Below are positions 15,782-23,934 of a stretch of 64,000 nt of DNA, in pieces. Both the position numbers and the translations under genes were made by a program. A model generated the notes under the pieces. It was given only the letters and a program-made list of their open reading frames with translations. It was not told the DNA's origin and made no database searches. Every line of letters begins with the position of its first letter. Positions within the stretch are counted from its first letter, which is position 1. Origin of the DNA: Rhizobium sp. P40RR-XXII (GTDB lineage Bacteria > Pseudomonadota > Alphaproteobacteria > Rhizobiales > Rhizobiaceae); the NCBI RefSeq assembly GCF_012641405.1, contig NZ_JABAII010000003.1, positions 124,001 through 188,000 of the forward strand. The letters are read 5' to 3'.

Positions 15782-16647
15782 CAGACGAGATCCACCTGGC
15801 GGGTGCCGGCAACGCGCCAGGCGATGCGCATGGCAACTAGCAACACGATAACGACGACGGCAACGAGCGTCACGGCAATTGCCGATCCGAACGGCCAGTT
15901 GCGTGACTGCAGGAAGAGATCGACCAGCGCATTGCCGATGAAGAAGACCTTGCCGCCGCCAAGCAGCTGCGGGATCAGATATTCCCCGAGCAGCAGGATC
16001 GTCACCAGGGCCACGCCGGTCATAACGCCGGGCAAGGACAATGGCAGCGTAATGCCGAAGAAGGTCGAGACGGGTTTGGCGCCGAGATCGGCGGATGCCT
16101 CCAGCAGACGCCTGTCGAGCTTTTCGAGGCTGACATAGATCGGCATGATCATCAGCGGCAGGTAACCATAGACGATGCCGAGCAGCACGGCACCGGGTGT
16201 GTTGATGAACCTGACGTTCTCAATGCCGAGGAATTCGAGCAGATGCGGAATGCCGCGTGCGCCAAGCAGATACATCCAGGCATAGGTACGCACGAGCAGG
16301 CTGGTCCAGAAGGGAACGACAACGAGCGAAACCAGTAGCAGCCGGCGCTGCGGGCTTGCCTTGACCGCCAGATAGTAGGCGACCGGATAGGCAGCGAGCA
16401 AGCAGGCGGCCGCGCCGATCGGTGCAAGGATCAGCGTATTGATGAATGCAGCCGAGCGCGAGCCGAGATTGGCGAACTGCGCAAAAGTGAAGGCCGCCTG
16501 ATAGCCGCCCTCCGGCGCGCGTTCGCCAAAGGCAAAGACGATGATGGCGATGAAGGGCAGCACCAGGAAGACGAACAGCCAGACGCTTGCCGGGCCGACA
16601 AGGGCAGCGGTGACGAGGCGCCGTTTGGTGGCAGGGGTAAGGGGCAT
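15781..16647 (-). CDS. ABC transporter permease, PotB/YdcU type
   Basis: The 288-residue permease has an N-terminal helix (VGPASVWLFVFLVLPFIAII), about six helices in total and an EAA loop (EASADLGAKPVSTFFGITLPLSLPGVM). The highly conserved VPFWTSLLVRTYAWMYLL is characteristic of PotB-family permeases. It lies after the binding-protein gene, beyond an 84-bp gap that contains a UUCG-capped hairpin. Confidence 0.92.
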   Translation of the reverse strand: MPLTPATKRRLVTAALVGPASVWLFVFLVLPFIAIIVFAFGERAPEGGYQAAFTFAQFANLGSRSAAFINTLILAPIGAAACLLAAYPVAYYLAVKASPQRRLLLVSLVVVPFWTSLLVRTYAWMYLLGARGIPHLLEFLGIENVRFINTPGAVLLGIVYGYLPLMIMPIYVSLEKLDRRLLEASADLGAKPVSTFFGITLPLSLPGVMTGVALVTILLLGEYLIPQLLGGGKVFFIGNALVDLFLQSRNWPFGSAIAVTLVAVVVIVLLVAMRIAWRVAGTRQVDLV

Positions 16648-16686
16648 CGAGAGGTTTTTATCCGCCGGTTCTAAACGCGAGGCCGG

Positions 16687-16710
16687 CCCCTCGCCGCCGA
16701 AGCGGCGGGG
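16687..16710 (-). other. UUCG-capped hairpin between binding protein and permease genes
   Basis: On the transcribed minus strand, CCCC-GCCGC-TTCG-GCGGC-GA-GGGG folds into a nine-pair stem with a two-base bulge and a stable UUCG tetraloop. There is no U-tract, so it is more likely an mRNA-stabilising or attenuating element that raises binding-protein yield than a full terminator. Confidence 0.75.
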
Positions 16711-16731
16711 ACCGGAGTGAGGCGAGGGCGA

Positions 16732-17895
16732 TCAGGCCGACTTGAAACGTGCCATCAGTTCGGCGCGGCTCGGATCGGTAAGCGTGACGGCGGCGCCGAA
16801 TTCCAGCGGCGTCAGTGCAGCCTCGTCCGGATAGACGATCTTGTTCGAGGTGATCTCCTTCGGCAGCAGCGCGATAACGCGGCTGTCGGTGGTCGGCGCG
16901 CCGTTGGCGATATGTTCCTTCACCGCGTTCTTCGGATCCATGAGATAGTTGAGAAGCGCGTAGCCGGCCGCCTTGTTCGGCGCATCCTTCGGGATGGCAT
17001 AATAGTCGGTCCAGATCTCGCCGCCGTCCTTGCCGAGCACATAGTCAAGCTCGGGCATGTCGCGATTGAGCTGTGCGCCGTCATTGGTCCAGCACATCGT
17101 CAGCCAGGCGTCTGTCGAGCGCATGGACGGCTGGTAGTCGGAATTGATGGCGAAGAGATGCGGCTTGACCTTGATCAGCAATTCCTCGGCTTTGGCGAGC
17201 TCTTCCGGCTTGATCGAATTGAAGTCGTAGCCGAGGGAAACGAGCGCGCTGCCGATGGTCGTCAGCTGATAGTCATGGACCATGGCGCGGCCGTCGGCCT
17301 CCGTCTGCGCGATCTCGAAGAAATCCTTCCAGCTTGAAAGCTTGGTCTTGATCTTCTTCGTGTTGACGGAAAAGCCGGTCGTGCCCCAGTTTTTCGGCAC
17401 GGCATAGGTTTTCCCGTCGATCTGGCCTTCTTTGGTAAAGCGTGGGCTTTCCGTCGTCTGGCGGAAGTTCGGGAGCTTCGAAAGGTCGAGTTCCTCGATG
17501 AGACCAAGCTTGTGATGGGTCGAAATCGTGTAATTCGTCGGCACGAAGAGCGACCAGCCGGAGGCACCTGCCTGCAGCTTCGCCAGCATTTCCTCGTTCG
17601 AGCCGAAGACGTTGACTTCGACGGCGACGCCGGTTGCCGCCTTGAAGTTCTCGAAGGTCGCGGGGTCGTGATAATTCGGCCAGGTTGCGATCGACATCTG
17701 CGTGCCGAGTTCGCCCGCGGCATAGGCCGGCGTCGACAGCGCGCCCGGGAAGCGCGACAGGACCACCGTCGCAAGACCGAGGCCGGTAATGTTGAGGAAA
17801 TGACGACGGCTGACGGAGCCGCGCTTCAGGCGCATGAACTCGTCCATGAAGCCTTCGGCTGAAATCGGGAGATTGTCCTTATAATCCTTGCTCAT
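16732..17895 (-). CDS. ABC transporter periplasmic substrate-binding protein, PotD/polyamine family
   Basis: The 387-residue binding protein has an export signal with twin arginines (VSRRHFLNITGLGLATVVLS), so Tat export is likely; cleavage is near TPAYA. Mature motifs match SBP_bac_8/PotD proteins: MSIATWPNYHDPATFENFKAA, VNVFGSNEEMLAKL, TYAVPKNWGTTGFSVNTK and DAPNKAAGYALLNYLMDP. I use the ATG at 17895, preceded by AAGGGAA, because residues before it do not look coding. Spermidine/putrescine or a related amine is the likely ligand. The ATPase gene lies 22 bp upstream. Confidence 0.9.
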   Translation of the reverse strand: MSKDYKDNLPISAEGFMDEFMRLKRGSVSRRHFLNITGLGLATVVLSRFPGALSTPAYAAGELGTQMSIATWPNYHDPATFENFKAATGVAVEVNVFGSNEEMLAKLQAGASGWSLFVPTNYTISTHHKLGLIEELDLSKLPNFRQTTESPRFTKEGQIDGKTYAVPKNWGTTGFSVNTKKIKTKLSSWKDFFEIAQTEADGRAMVHDYQLTTIGSALVSLGYDFNSIKPEELAKAEELLIKVKPHLFAINSDYQPSMRSTDAWLTMCWTNDGAQLNRDMPELDYVLGKDGGEIWTDYYAIPKDAPNKAAGYALLNYLMDPKNAVKEHIANGAPTTDSRVIALLPKEITSNKIVYPDEAALTPLEFGAAVTLTDPSRAELMARFKSA

Positions 17896-17917
17896 GATGC
17901 TGTTCCCTTGTTTTGGC

Positions 17918-19009
17918 TTATGCATTCGATGCTGGAAAGACATGTAAGGCGGTGGGGTCGAAGCCGAGGAAGACCTCTTCGCCCGGACCGACGAGATCGC
18001 TTTCGTTCATACCGCGGCGATCCGAAGTGATCAGGAAATCGCCGAGCCCGGGGACGGTGACCGCGTATTCCGCGGAGGAGCCCAGGAAGATGCGGTGGGT
18101 CACCGTGCCCTTGAAGGACATGCCCGCTACGGCCATGTCGCGGCTCAGACGGATCGCTTCAGGGCGCAACGCTGCGATCGCAGCCCCAGGCATCAGCCGC
18201 TTGCCGGCCGAAAGTGCTGAACCATCCGCAAGGCGAAGCGTTTCGCCATCGGCTTCCATCGTCGCCTCTATGCGGTTCGTCTTACCGACGAAATCGGCGA
18301 CGAAGAGATCGGCGGGCCGGTCATAGACCTCCTGAGGCGTGCCGAGCTGGCGGATGCGGCCGGCGCTCATGACGCAGACGACATCCGCCATCGACAGCGC
18401 TTCCTCCTGGTCATGGGTGACGAGAACGAAGGTGATGCCGAGCTCACGTTGCAGCGTCTGAAGCTCGATCTGCATGGCCGAACGCAGCTTCTTGTCGAGC
18501 GCGGCGAGTGGCTCGTCGAGCAGAAGCACGGAAGGGCGGTTGACGATGGCGCGCGCCAGCGCGACGCGCTGCTGCTGCCCGCCAGACATTTCATGGATGC
18601 GGCGTGTGGCAAAGCCGCCGAGGCGAACCATTTCGAGCGCTTCGGCGACGCGCCGGTCGATTTCGGCAGACTTGATCCTCGGGCGCATCTGCTTCAGCCC
18701 GTAGGCGACATTCTGCGCGACGTTGAAATGCGGAAACAGCGCATAATGCTGAAACACCATGTTGACGGGGCGCCGATAGGCCGGAACGCCGTTCATCTCG
18801 CGCCCGTCGATCAGCACTGTGCCTTCGCTCGGCTGCTCGAAGCCGCCGATCATGCGCAGGCATGTCGTCTTGCCGCAGCCGGAAGGGCCGAGAAGCGCCA
18901 GGAATGCACCCTTGGGCACATTAAGATTGATGTCCGTTACGGCGGTCACGGCGCCATAGTTCTTCGTGACCGAACGGAATTCGATATCGTTCGTTGAAGC
19001 GGATGCCAC
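17918..19009 (-). CDS. ABC transporter ATP-binding protein, PotA type
   Basis: The 363-residue ATPase has all catalytic motifs: Walker A GPSGCGKTT, signature MSGGQQQRVALARAI, Walker B VLLLDEPLAALD, and the switch LVTHDQEEA. A C-terminal TOBE domain follows residue 240 (RPEAIRLSR, VTHRIFLGSSAEYAV). It is the first gene of a five-gene minus-strand operon (ATPase, binding protein, two permeases, SDR). The divergent LuxR regulator starts 187 bp away. Confidence 0.93.
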   Translation of the reverse strand: MASASTNDIEFRSVTKNYGAVTAVTDINLNVPKGAFLALLGPSGCGKTTCLRMIGGFEQPSEGTVLIDGREMNGVPAYRRPVNMVFQHYALFPHFNVAQNVAYGLKQMRPRIKSAEIDRRVAEALEMVRLGGFATRRIHEMSGGQQQRVALARAIVNRPSVLLLDEPLAALDKKLRSAMQIELQTLQRELGITFVLVTHDQEEALSMADVVCVMSAGRIRQLGTPQEVYDRPADLFVADFVGKTNRIEATMEADGETLRLADGSALSAGKRLMPGAAIAALRPEAIRLSRDMAVAGMSFKGTVTHRIFLGSSAEYAVTVPGLGDFLITSDRRGMNESDLVGPGEEVFLGFDPTALHVFPASNA

Positions 19010-19095
19010 GTCTGTTCCCTGCGGTTGGTCGGCAGTCTTTGATCTGCCTTATTGCCACCGTCGTTAAGGAAAGAGTAAGCCCGGGCTTCCTGCGA

Positions 19096-19105
19096 GGTAT
19101 ATACC
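19096..19105. promoter_or_regulatory. Palindrome in the divergent ABC operon / luxR promoter region
   Basis: A perfect 10-bp palindrome, GGTATATACC, lies midway between the divergent starts at 19009 and 19197. It sits beside a related half (GAGGTATTTT at 19112). It is a candidate binding site for the LuxR-type regulator; no assay evidence exists here. Confidence 0.35.
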
Positions 19106-19196
19106 CCGAAAGAGGTATTTTCGTACGGAATGCTTCGTGGAAGGTGTATATAGGGGCTGCGCTCAGTTGCGCAGGGCGGCAGAGGGGATCCGTCAC

Positions 19197-20009
19197 ATGA
19201 GCACCGACCTTGAAGGGCTTTTTGCCGCCTTCAACGCCACGATCGGCCGATCGGCGATGACGGATGCCGAATTCGGAGAGACCTTCCGTCAAATGATGGC
19301 GGCGCTGGTGCGGTTCGACTACGTGGTCGTTTTCGCCTATCGCGGCAAGGAGCGGCCGATCGATCTCTACAGCACCTTCGACCGCGAGGAGCATGTCGTC
19401 TTCGTCACGCTCTATCAGGCCGGCCCCTATATGCTCGACCCCTTCTATCACACGGCGCGCGAACGCCGCGAAGGCGTGCTCAGGATGCGGGAGCTGGCGC
19501 CGGATCGCTTCTTTTCCAGCGAATATTACCGGACCTATTATGTCCAGACCGGGCTTGCCGAGGAGATCGGCTTTTTCGTCAATGCCGACGAGGACATCAC
19601 CATCGTCCTGTCACTGATGCGGCGCGAGAAGACCGGGGTTTTTCCGCCCGCCGAGTTCATGACGTTGAAGAAGGTCGAGCCGCTCGTCGCAAGCATGGTG
19701 AGACACTATTGGTCCGGTCTGGCTTCCCGTTTCGATGCGCAATTGGCGGCCGGCGGCCGGAGCCGGCGCAAGCAGGGCCAGAACGGGAATGTCCCGCCAG
19801 CCGAAACCGTCTGGCGGGATCTCAATCTGACGAGCCGTGAAACCGCCATCGTCGAACTCGTTTTGCAGGGGCATTCGTCGGAATCGATCGGCCTGAAGCT
19901 CAATATCTCGACAGGCACGGTGAAGGTCCATCGGCGCAACGTCTACCGCAAGCTCGGCATTTCCTCGCAGACCCAGCTGCTTTCACTCTATCTCAAGAAC
20001 CTGGTCTAG
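19197..20009 (+). CDS. LuxR-family transcriptional regulator
   Basis: The 270-residue regulator ends in a GerE/LuxR helix-turn-helix (LTSRETAIVELVLQGHSSES, IGLKLNISTGTVKVHRRNVY, RKLGISSQTQLLSLYLKNL). The first 190 residues form a sensory domain I cannot assign; it lacks an obvious response-regulator Asp site and does not clearly match acyl-homoserine-lactone receptors. The ATG at 19197 follows GAGGGG at a good distance, so the upstream in-frame ATG at 19137 is less likely. It is divergent from the polyamine-type ABC operon and is the obvious candidate to control it. Confidence 0.88.
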   Translation: MSTDLEGLFAAFNATIGRSAMTDAEFGETFRQMMAALVRFDYVVVFAYRGKERPIDLYSTFDREEHVVFVTLYQAGPYMLDPFYHTARERREGVLRMRELAPDRFFSSEYYRTYYVQTGLAEEIGFFVNADEDITIVLSLMRREKTGVFPPAEFMTLKKVEPLVASMVRHYWSGLASRFDAQLAAGGRSRRKQGQNGNVPPAETVWRDLNLTSRETAIVELVLQGHSSESIGLKLNISTGTVKVHRRNVYRKLGISSQTQLLSLYLKNLV

Positions 20010-20021
20010 CATCGCCGAGAT

Positions 20022-20306
20022 CTAGCCCGGCACATGAGCGCCATTTCCTTCTCTTGCAAGCAACTTCAGCCAGGGGCGGCAGTGGAAGACGGTCATGAGC
20101 AGATACATCGGCACCATCCCACTGAGCATCGCGCTGCCCTGTGTGGAACAGATCATGTCGCCGCTTGCCCCATAGGCTGATAGCCCTGTCATCAGGGCAA
20201 AGCTCGGCGCGGCGGCCAAAGCCAGCAGGCGGCTGGCAATGACGGGCAGAGCAGGGGCGGCGGTACGGCCGCCGACCCTTCGATTGCTTTCGGATGAGCG
20301 GAACAT
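20022..20306 (-). CDS. Small hypothetical membrane protein, coupled to the DUF899 gene
   Basis: The 94-residue protein has two hydrophobic segments (ALPVIASRLLALAAAPSFAL, and SGMVPMYLLMTVFHCRPWL). Its ATG lies inside TGATG, overlapping the stop codon of the DUF899 gene, which indicates translational coupling. I do not recognise the family. The cysteine in DMICSTQGSAM and the HCRPW end may be conserved features. Its function is probably linked to the DUF899 protein. Confidence 0.7.
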   Translation of the reverse strand: MFRSSESNRRVGGRTAAPALPVIASRLLALAAAPSFALMTGLSAYGASGDMICSTQGSAMLSGMVPMYLLMTVFHCRPWLKLLAREGNGAHVPG

Positions 20307-21103
20307 CAGTTTGCTCCGTAACGATCGTGATGTCTCCACCACACGCCGGACTCGTTGCGGCCGAGCGGCGCGCGATCGAGCCATTGATACATACCCCAAA
20401 GGCCGTCGAGTCCGCGAGCATAGGACGAGTAGGTGTGATAGATCTCGCCGTCCTGTATCGCGAAGGCGCTGACGCCAGGCCGGTCGCGCGTGTAAGTCGC
20501 GACATTCGTCCCCGTCATTGACGCCATCAGATCGACCGGGCCTTCGCTGCCGCGCTGCTCCCATCGCTGCATCGTCTTGCCCACCTGAGCGTCGGGCATC
20601 GGCGGCTCGCGGCGGTAGTTGTATTCGATGCGGCCGTCGCGCTGTTCCTCGGGCGTGAACCAGACGTTGAAATCATGGTTGAAATCGCTGTTGGCCGAAG
20701 AGGCCCAATCGAAGGTCCAGCCCATCCGTCGCTTGAACTCCTGCAGCTTGGCAAGCGGCGCCCTGGATATTGCGGAAAAAGCGACGTCATGATTTTCAAG
20801 ATGCACCGCGATGCCATTGAAGCCGTCGGCGATCGACGAGCAGGATGGGCAGCCGGCCGCGTAGTCCGGTCCGAACATGAAGTGATAGACGAGAAGCTGC
20901 GAGCGGCCCTTGAAGAGGCCCGAGAGCGGAACGACGCCCTTCTCGGTCTCGAGCCGATAGTCTTTCTCCACCTTCACCCAGGGCAACTCCTGACGGTGGC
21001 CAGCAATCTCGTCGCTGCGCCGCGTCAACTCCTTTTCCTGCTCCAGCAGCGAGAGCCGTGCCGAAAGCCACTCTTGGCGCGTTCCTGTTTTATGCATCGT
21101 CAT
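20306..21103 (-). CDS. DUF899 family thioredoxin-like protein
   Basis: The 265-residue protein matches DUF899, a thioredoxin-fold family: ELPWVKVEKDYRLETEKGVV, LLVYHFMFGPDYAAGCPSC, SSIADGFNGIAVHLENHDV, then DWASSANSDFNHDFNVWFTP. The CPSC at residues 85-88 is the redox-site candidate. The start follows AGAGGAGATGAACC. It is the first gene of a two-gene minus-strand unit, divergent from a TPR/winged-helix regulator 119 bp away. The biochemical role of the family is not established. Confidence 0.88.
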   Translation of the reverse strand: MTMHKTGTRQEWLSARLSLLEQEKELTRRSDEIAGHRQELPWVKVEKDYRLETEKGVVPLSGLFKGRSQLLVYHFMFGPDYAAGCPSCSSIADGFNGIAVHLENHDVAFSAISRAPLAKLQEFKRRMGWTFDWASSANSDFNHDFNVWFTPEEQRDGRIEYNYRREPPMPDAQVGKTMQRWEQRGSEGPVDLMASMTGTNVATYTRDRPGVSAFAIQDGEIYHTYSSYARGLDGLWGMYQWLDRAPLGRNESGVWWRHHDRYGAN

Positions 21104-21222
21104 GGTTCATCTCCTCTTGTCTGTCGGGTCGTTCTTGTCGGCGCTGCATCTTGCTTGCCGACATGCGATAACTTACCCCTGGAGGCCGAAGGGGTGGGAG
21201 TTACAAGTGTGACGGGATTTAA

Positions 21223-22443
21223 ATGGACTCGCTGATCGTCGCGGCAGCTCAGGCGCTCGCTGCCGGCGATGTGCTGGGGGCGCTGAAACGTGTGGCGCTG
21301 CGCGAGGATGCGCCGGCGCTGGCGCTGCGCGGCATTGCCATGGCGCAGCTTGGAGACCTTGTCCGCGCCAAGACGCTCTTGAAGAGTGCCGCGCGCGCTT
21401 TTGGTCCGCGCGAGGCTGTCGCCCGGGCGCGGTGCACGGTGGCCGAAGCCGAAATTGCCCTCGTGTCGCGTGATCTGGGCTGGCCGGACAAAGCGCTGGA
21501 GACGGCGCGGGCCGCCCTCGAAAAACACGGCGACCACGTCAATGCCGCCCATGCCCGCAACCTGCAGATACGCCGTCTGCTGCTTGTCGGCCATCTGGAC
21601 GAGGCCGAACGCCTGTTGGCCAAGCTCGATCCGTCGCCGCTGCCGCCGGCAGCAAGGGCAAGCCATGAACTGGCGGTCGCCGGCATCGCCATCCGCCGCC
21701 TGCGGATCGAGCCGGCCCGCGCCGCCCTCGCGCGCGCCGCAGAAGCAGCCGGCAAGGCCGCGATCCCCGCCCTTGTGATCGAGGTGCGCGACGCGGCAGG
21801 TGCTCTCGATGCACCGGCTGCGCGTCTTCTAGCCCAGGGCGAGGAGAAATTGCTGTCGCTCGACGAGGTCGAGGCCCTGCTGGCGTCCGGAACATTGGTC
21901 GTCGATGCCTGCCGCAATGTCGTGCGCGGCGGCGGCGAGATCGTGCCGCTTGCGCGCCGGCCGGTGCTCTTTGCCCTGGCGCGCGCGCTTGCCGAGGCCG
22001 CCCCCGCCGATGTGCCGCGCGCTGCCCTGCTTACCCGCGCGTTCCGCGCTCGCCATGCTGACGAATCCCATAGGGCGCGGCTCAGGGTCGAGATCGGGAG
22101 GCTTCGCGCTGCCTTGGAGCCGCTTGCCGATATCAGCGCGACGCCGCGCGGCTTTGCGCTGACGCCGCGCGGGGACCGCGATGTCGTGGTGCTGGCGCCG
22201 CCTGTCGAGGTCGAGAACGGCTCGCTGCTTGCCCTGTTGTCGGATGGGGAATCCTGGTCGAGCTCGGCATTGTCGATTGCACTGGCGACAAGCCCGCGCA
22301 CGGTGCAGCGGTCGCTCGACGCGCTTGCAGCGGCTGGAATGGTGCAAGGCGTCGGCAATGGCAGGGCGCGCCGCTGGATGATGCCGCCGGTGATCGGCTT
22401 CCCGACAACATTGTTACTCCCTGGGCCGCTGCCGAGCGACTAA
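21223..22443 (+). CDS. TPR and winged-helix transcriptional regulator (hypothetical)
   Basis: The 406-residue protein begins with helical repeats of TPR character (residues about 1-190: ALALRGIAMAQLGDLVRAKT, HARNLQIRRLLLVGHLDEAE). Around residues 255-325 there is an OmpR/SARP-like winged helix (LLTRAFRARHADESHRARLR, VEIGRLRAALEPL, then ISATPRGFAL). A second helix-turn-helix follows (SSSALSIALATSPRTVQRSL, DALAAAGMVQGVGNGRAR). Two DNA-binding folds behind TPRs is unusual. It lies between the divergent DUF899 pair and a beta-propeller gene and probably regulates one or both. No named family is certain. Confidence 0.7.
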   Translation: MDSLIVAAAQALAAGDVLGALKRVALREDAPALALRGIAMAQLGDLVRAKTLLKSAARAFGPREAVARARCTVAEAEIALVSRDLGWPDKALETARAALEKHGDHVNAAHARNLQIRRLLLVGHLDEAERLLAKLDPSPLPPAARASHELAVAGIAIRRLRIEPARAALARAAEAAGKAAIPALVIEVRDAAGALDAPAARLLAQGEEKLLSLDEVEALLASGTLVVDACRNVVRGGGEIVPLARRPVLFALARALAEAAPADVPRAALLTRAFRARHADESHRARLRVEIGRLRAALEPLADISATPRGFALTPRGDRDVVVLAPPVEVENGSLLALLSDGESWSSSALSIALATSPRTVQRSLDALAAAGMVQGVGNGRARRWMMPPVIGFPTTLLLPGPLPSD

Positions 22444-22490
22444 GCTCTCTCTTATCGACACTCAACCGATCCCGACCGGAGGATGGAAAC

Positions 22491-23123
22491 ATGAAAAAGT
22501 CCCAAGCGGAAATCATTCGCGAATATGGCCCCTTCGAGAACGCACCCCGCGTGAATGGGGTTACTTTCGACGGCCGGTACGTCTGGTTCGCCTCTGGCGA
22601 AAAGCTGCATGCTCTGAACCCGGAGAGCGGCGAAGAGGTGCGCACGATCGATGTCGCGTCTCATGCCGGCACCGCTTTCGACGGGCGCTATCTCTATCAG
22701 ATCGCCGAGGATCGGATTCACAAGGTCGATCCCGAGACGGGGACTATAGTTTCCACCATTCCCGCGCCCGGCAACGGCGGTGATTCAGGTCTTGCCTGGA
22801 GTGACGGCAGCCTGTGGGTCGGGCAACATCGCGGCCGCAAGATTTACGAAATCGACCCCGAGACCGGTGCAATCAAGCGCACCATCGAATCCAACCGCAT
22901 CGTCACCGGCGTCACTTGGGTCGACGGAGAGCTGTGGCATGGCACCTGGGAGGGCGACGAAAGCGATGTGCGTCGCGTCGATCCTGCGACGGGCGAGGTG
23001 CTGGAGCGGCTCGAAATGCCCGAAGGGACCGGCGTTTCCGGCCTCGAATCCGACGGCAAGGACCGGTTCTATGCCGGTGGTGGCGGCAGCGGCAAACTGC
23101 GGGCGATCCGCCGTCCGCGCTGA
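22491..23123 (+). CDS. Beta-propeller protein, glutamine-cyclotransferase-like
   Basis: The 210-residue protein consists of about five repeats built on the pattern DG-x-YVWF...HALNPESGE: FDGRYLYQIAEDRIHKVDPE, WSDGSLWVGQHRGRKIYEID, WVDGELWHGTWEGDESDVRR. This resembles YncE/glutamine-cyclotransferase-type propellers. No signal peptide is visible, so it is probably cytosolic. GGAGGATGGAAAC precedes the ATG. It is 47 bp after the TPR regulator and may be co-transcribed with it. A 28-bp perfect palindrome follows the stop. Confidence 0.75.
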   Translation: MKKSQAEIIREYGPFENAPRVNGVTFDGRYVWFASGEKLHALNPESGEEVRTIDVASHAGTAFDGRYLYQIAEDRIHKVDPETGTIVSTIPAPGNGGDSGLAWSDGSLWVGQHRGRKIYEIDPETGAIKRTIESNRIVTGVTWVDGELWHGTWEGDESDVRRVDPATGEVLERLEMPEGTGVSGLESDGKDRFYAGGGGSGKLRAIRRPR

Positions 23124-23145
23124 GCGGCATTCATAGAGATATCCC

Positions 23146-23173
23146 GCATCGGAGACCGATCGGTCTCCGATGC
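23146..23173. terminator. 28-bp perfect palindrome, possible terminator
   Basis: Two perfect 14-bp arms (GCATCGGAGACCGA and its complement) meet without a spacer 22 bp after the propeller stop codon. It would fold into a strong hairpin, but no U-tract follows on either strand. Its role as a terminator, rather than a protein-binding palindrome, is uncertain. Confidence 0.5.
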
Positions 23174-23540
23174 GTTCCGGCAGGAAGTTTATCGTCTTTC
23201 GGTCAGGCTATAAGATGACATCGACCGCGCCCGTTCATTTCGGCTTTGGAAAGAGTTGGCTTACGGGTGCGACTTGAAAAGCTCCATCCGGATCACGACC
23301 GGATAGAACGGTTTTGGAGTGTCCCAAGGACACGAGGTAAATCCCGTGAGCGGCCGCTACCGCCACATCGTGAATGGTGAGCCAGCCGCAGTGCCATGCG
23401 CCCTTAGCATGGAAGCCATGTCTTGCCGCTTGGCGCCTTCATCGCCATATCTGGCTTACCAATCGCATTTCTATCATGTCCAGTTACAAACCGCGCCGAT
23501 CCGGCTGATGTCGGAAATATTCGCGCGCGGAGGAGACGTC
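23174..23540. other. Intergenic region before a small hypothetical gene
   Basis: About 370 bp after the palindrome. It contains a short inverted repeat ATCCGG/CCGGAT (23286-23291 and 23299-23304). An in-frame extension of the downstream open frame reaches back to 23319 but does not look like protein. No promoter stands out. Confidence 0.4.
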
Positions 23541-23822
23541 ATGAATGGCATCACCAAAAGCCTTGACGAAATGAACCTGCAGGAGCGCGCCGCGCTTATG
23601 GCGGCTGTTGCCGATGTGCTGCAAGCCGCCGCCGAAGAGGCGGAGGAGGATGGCGATACGCTCGCCGCCACCAATTCCCTCTTTCTCGCATGCAATCTTC
23701 GCGGCTGTTCGTCCGATCTCGGCCCGAACGACCTGAAGGCCGCCGAGCTTCTGCTGGAGCAGGGCATCACCTTCATTCATCTGTTGAATGGACGCAGGAA
23801 GAGCGGCACTTCGCTTCACTAG
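23541..23822 (+). CDS. Small hypothetical protein
   Basis: The ATG at 23541 is preceded by GGAGGAGACGTC, a strong ribosome binding site, and opens a 93-residue acidic helical protein (MNGITKSLDEMNLQERAALM, AAAEEAEEDGDTLAATNSLF). Two cysteines lie in ACNLRGCSSDLG. I do not recognise a family. The longer frame starting at 23319 has no such signal. It converges on the kgtP gene, and its function is unknown. Confidence 0.6.
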   Translation: MNGITKSLDEMNLQERAALMAAVADVLQAAAEEAEEDGDTLAATNSLFLACNLRGCSSDLGPNDLKAAELLLEQGITFIHLLNGRRKSGTSLH

Positions 23823-23934
23823 CGGCTGAGATCTCGTATTCGGCCCGCACCGGCGAGTTCATCATCGATGTTCCCGCCGGCTCATATTCTCTTAGTCCTG
23901 CGATCAGGATCCTTCTTTCCATTGGCAGGACGGA

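Noticed and set aside
21249..22358. 369-codon minus-strand open frame opposite the TPR/winged-helix regulator
   Set aside because: It is a shadow frame caused by high GC at third codon positions; its composition (Ser, Arg and Ala runs) is not protein-like and the plus-strand frame has recognisable domains.
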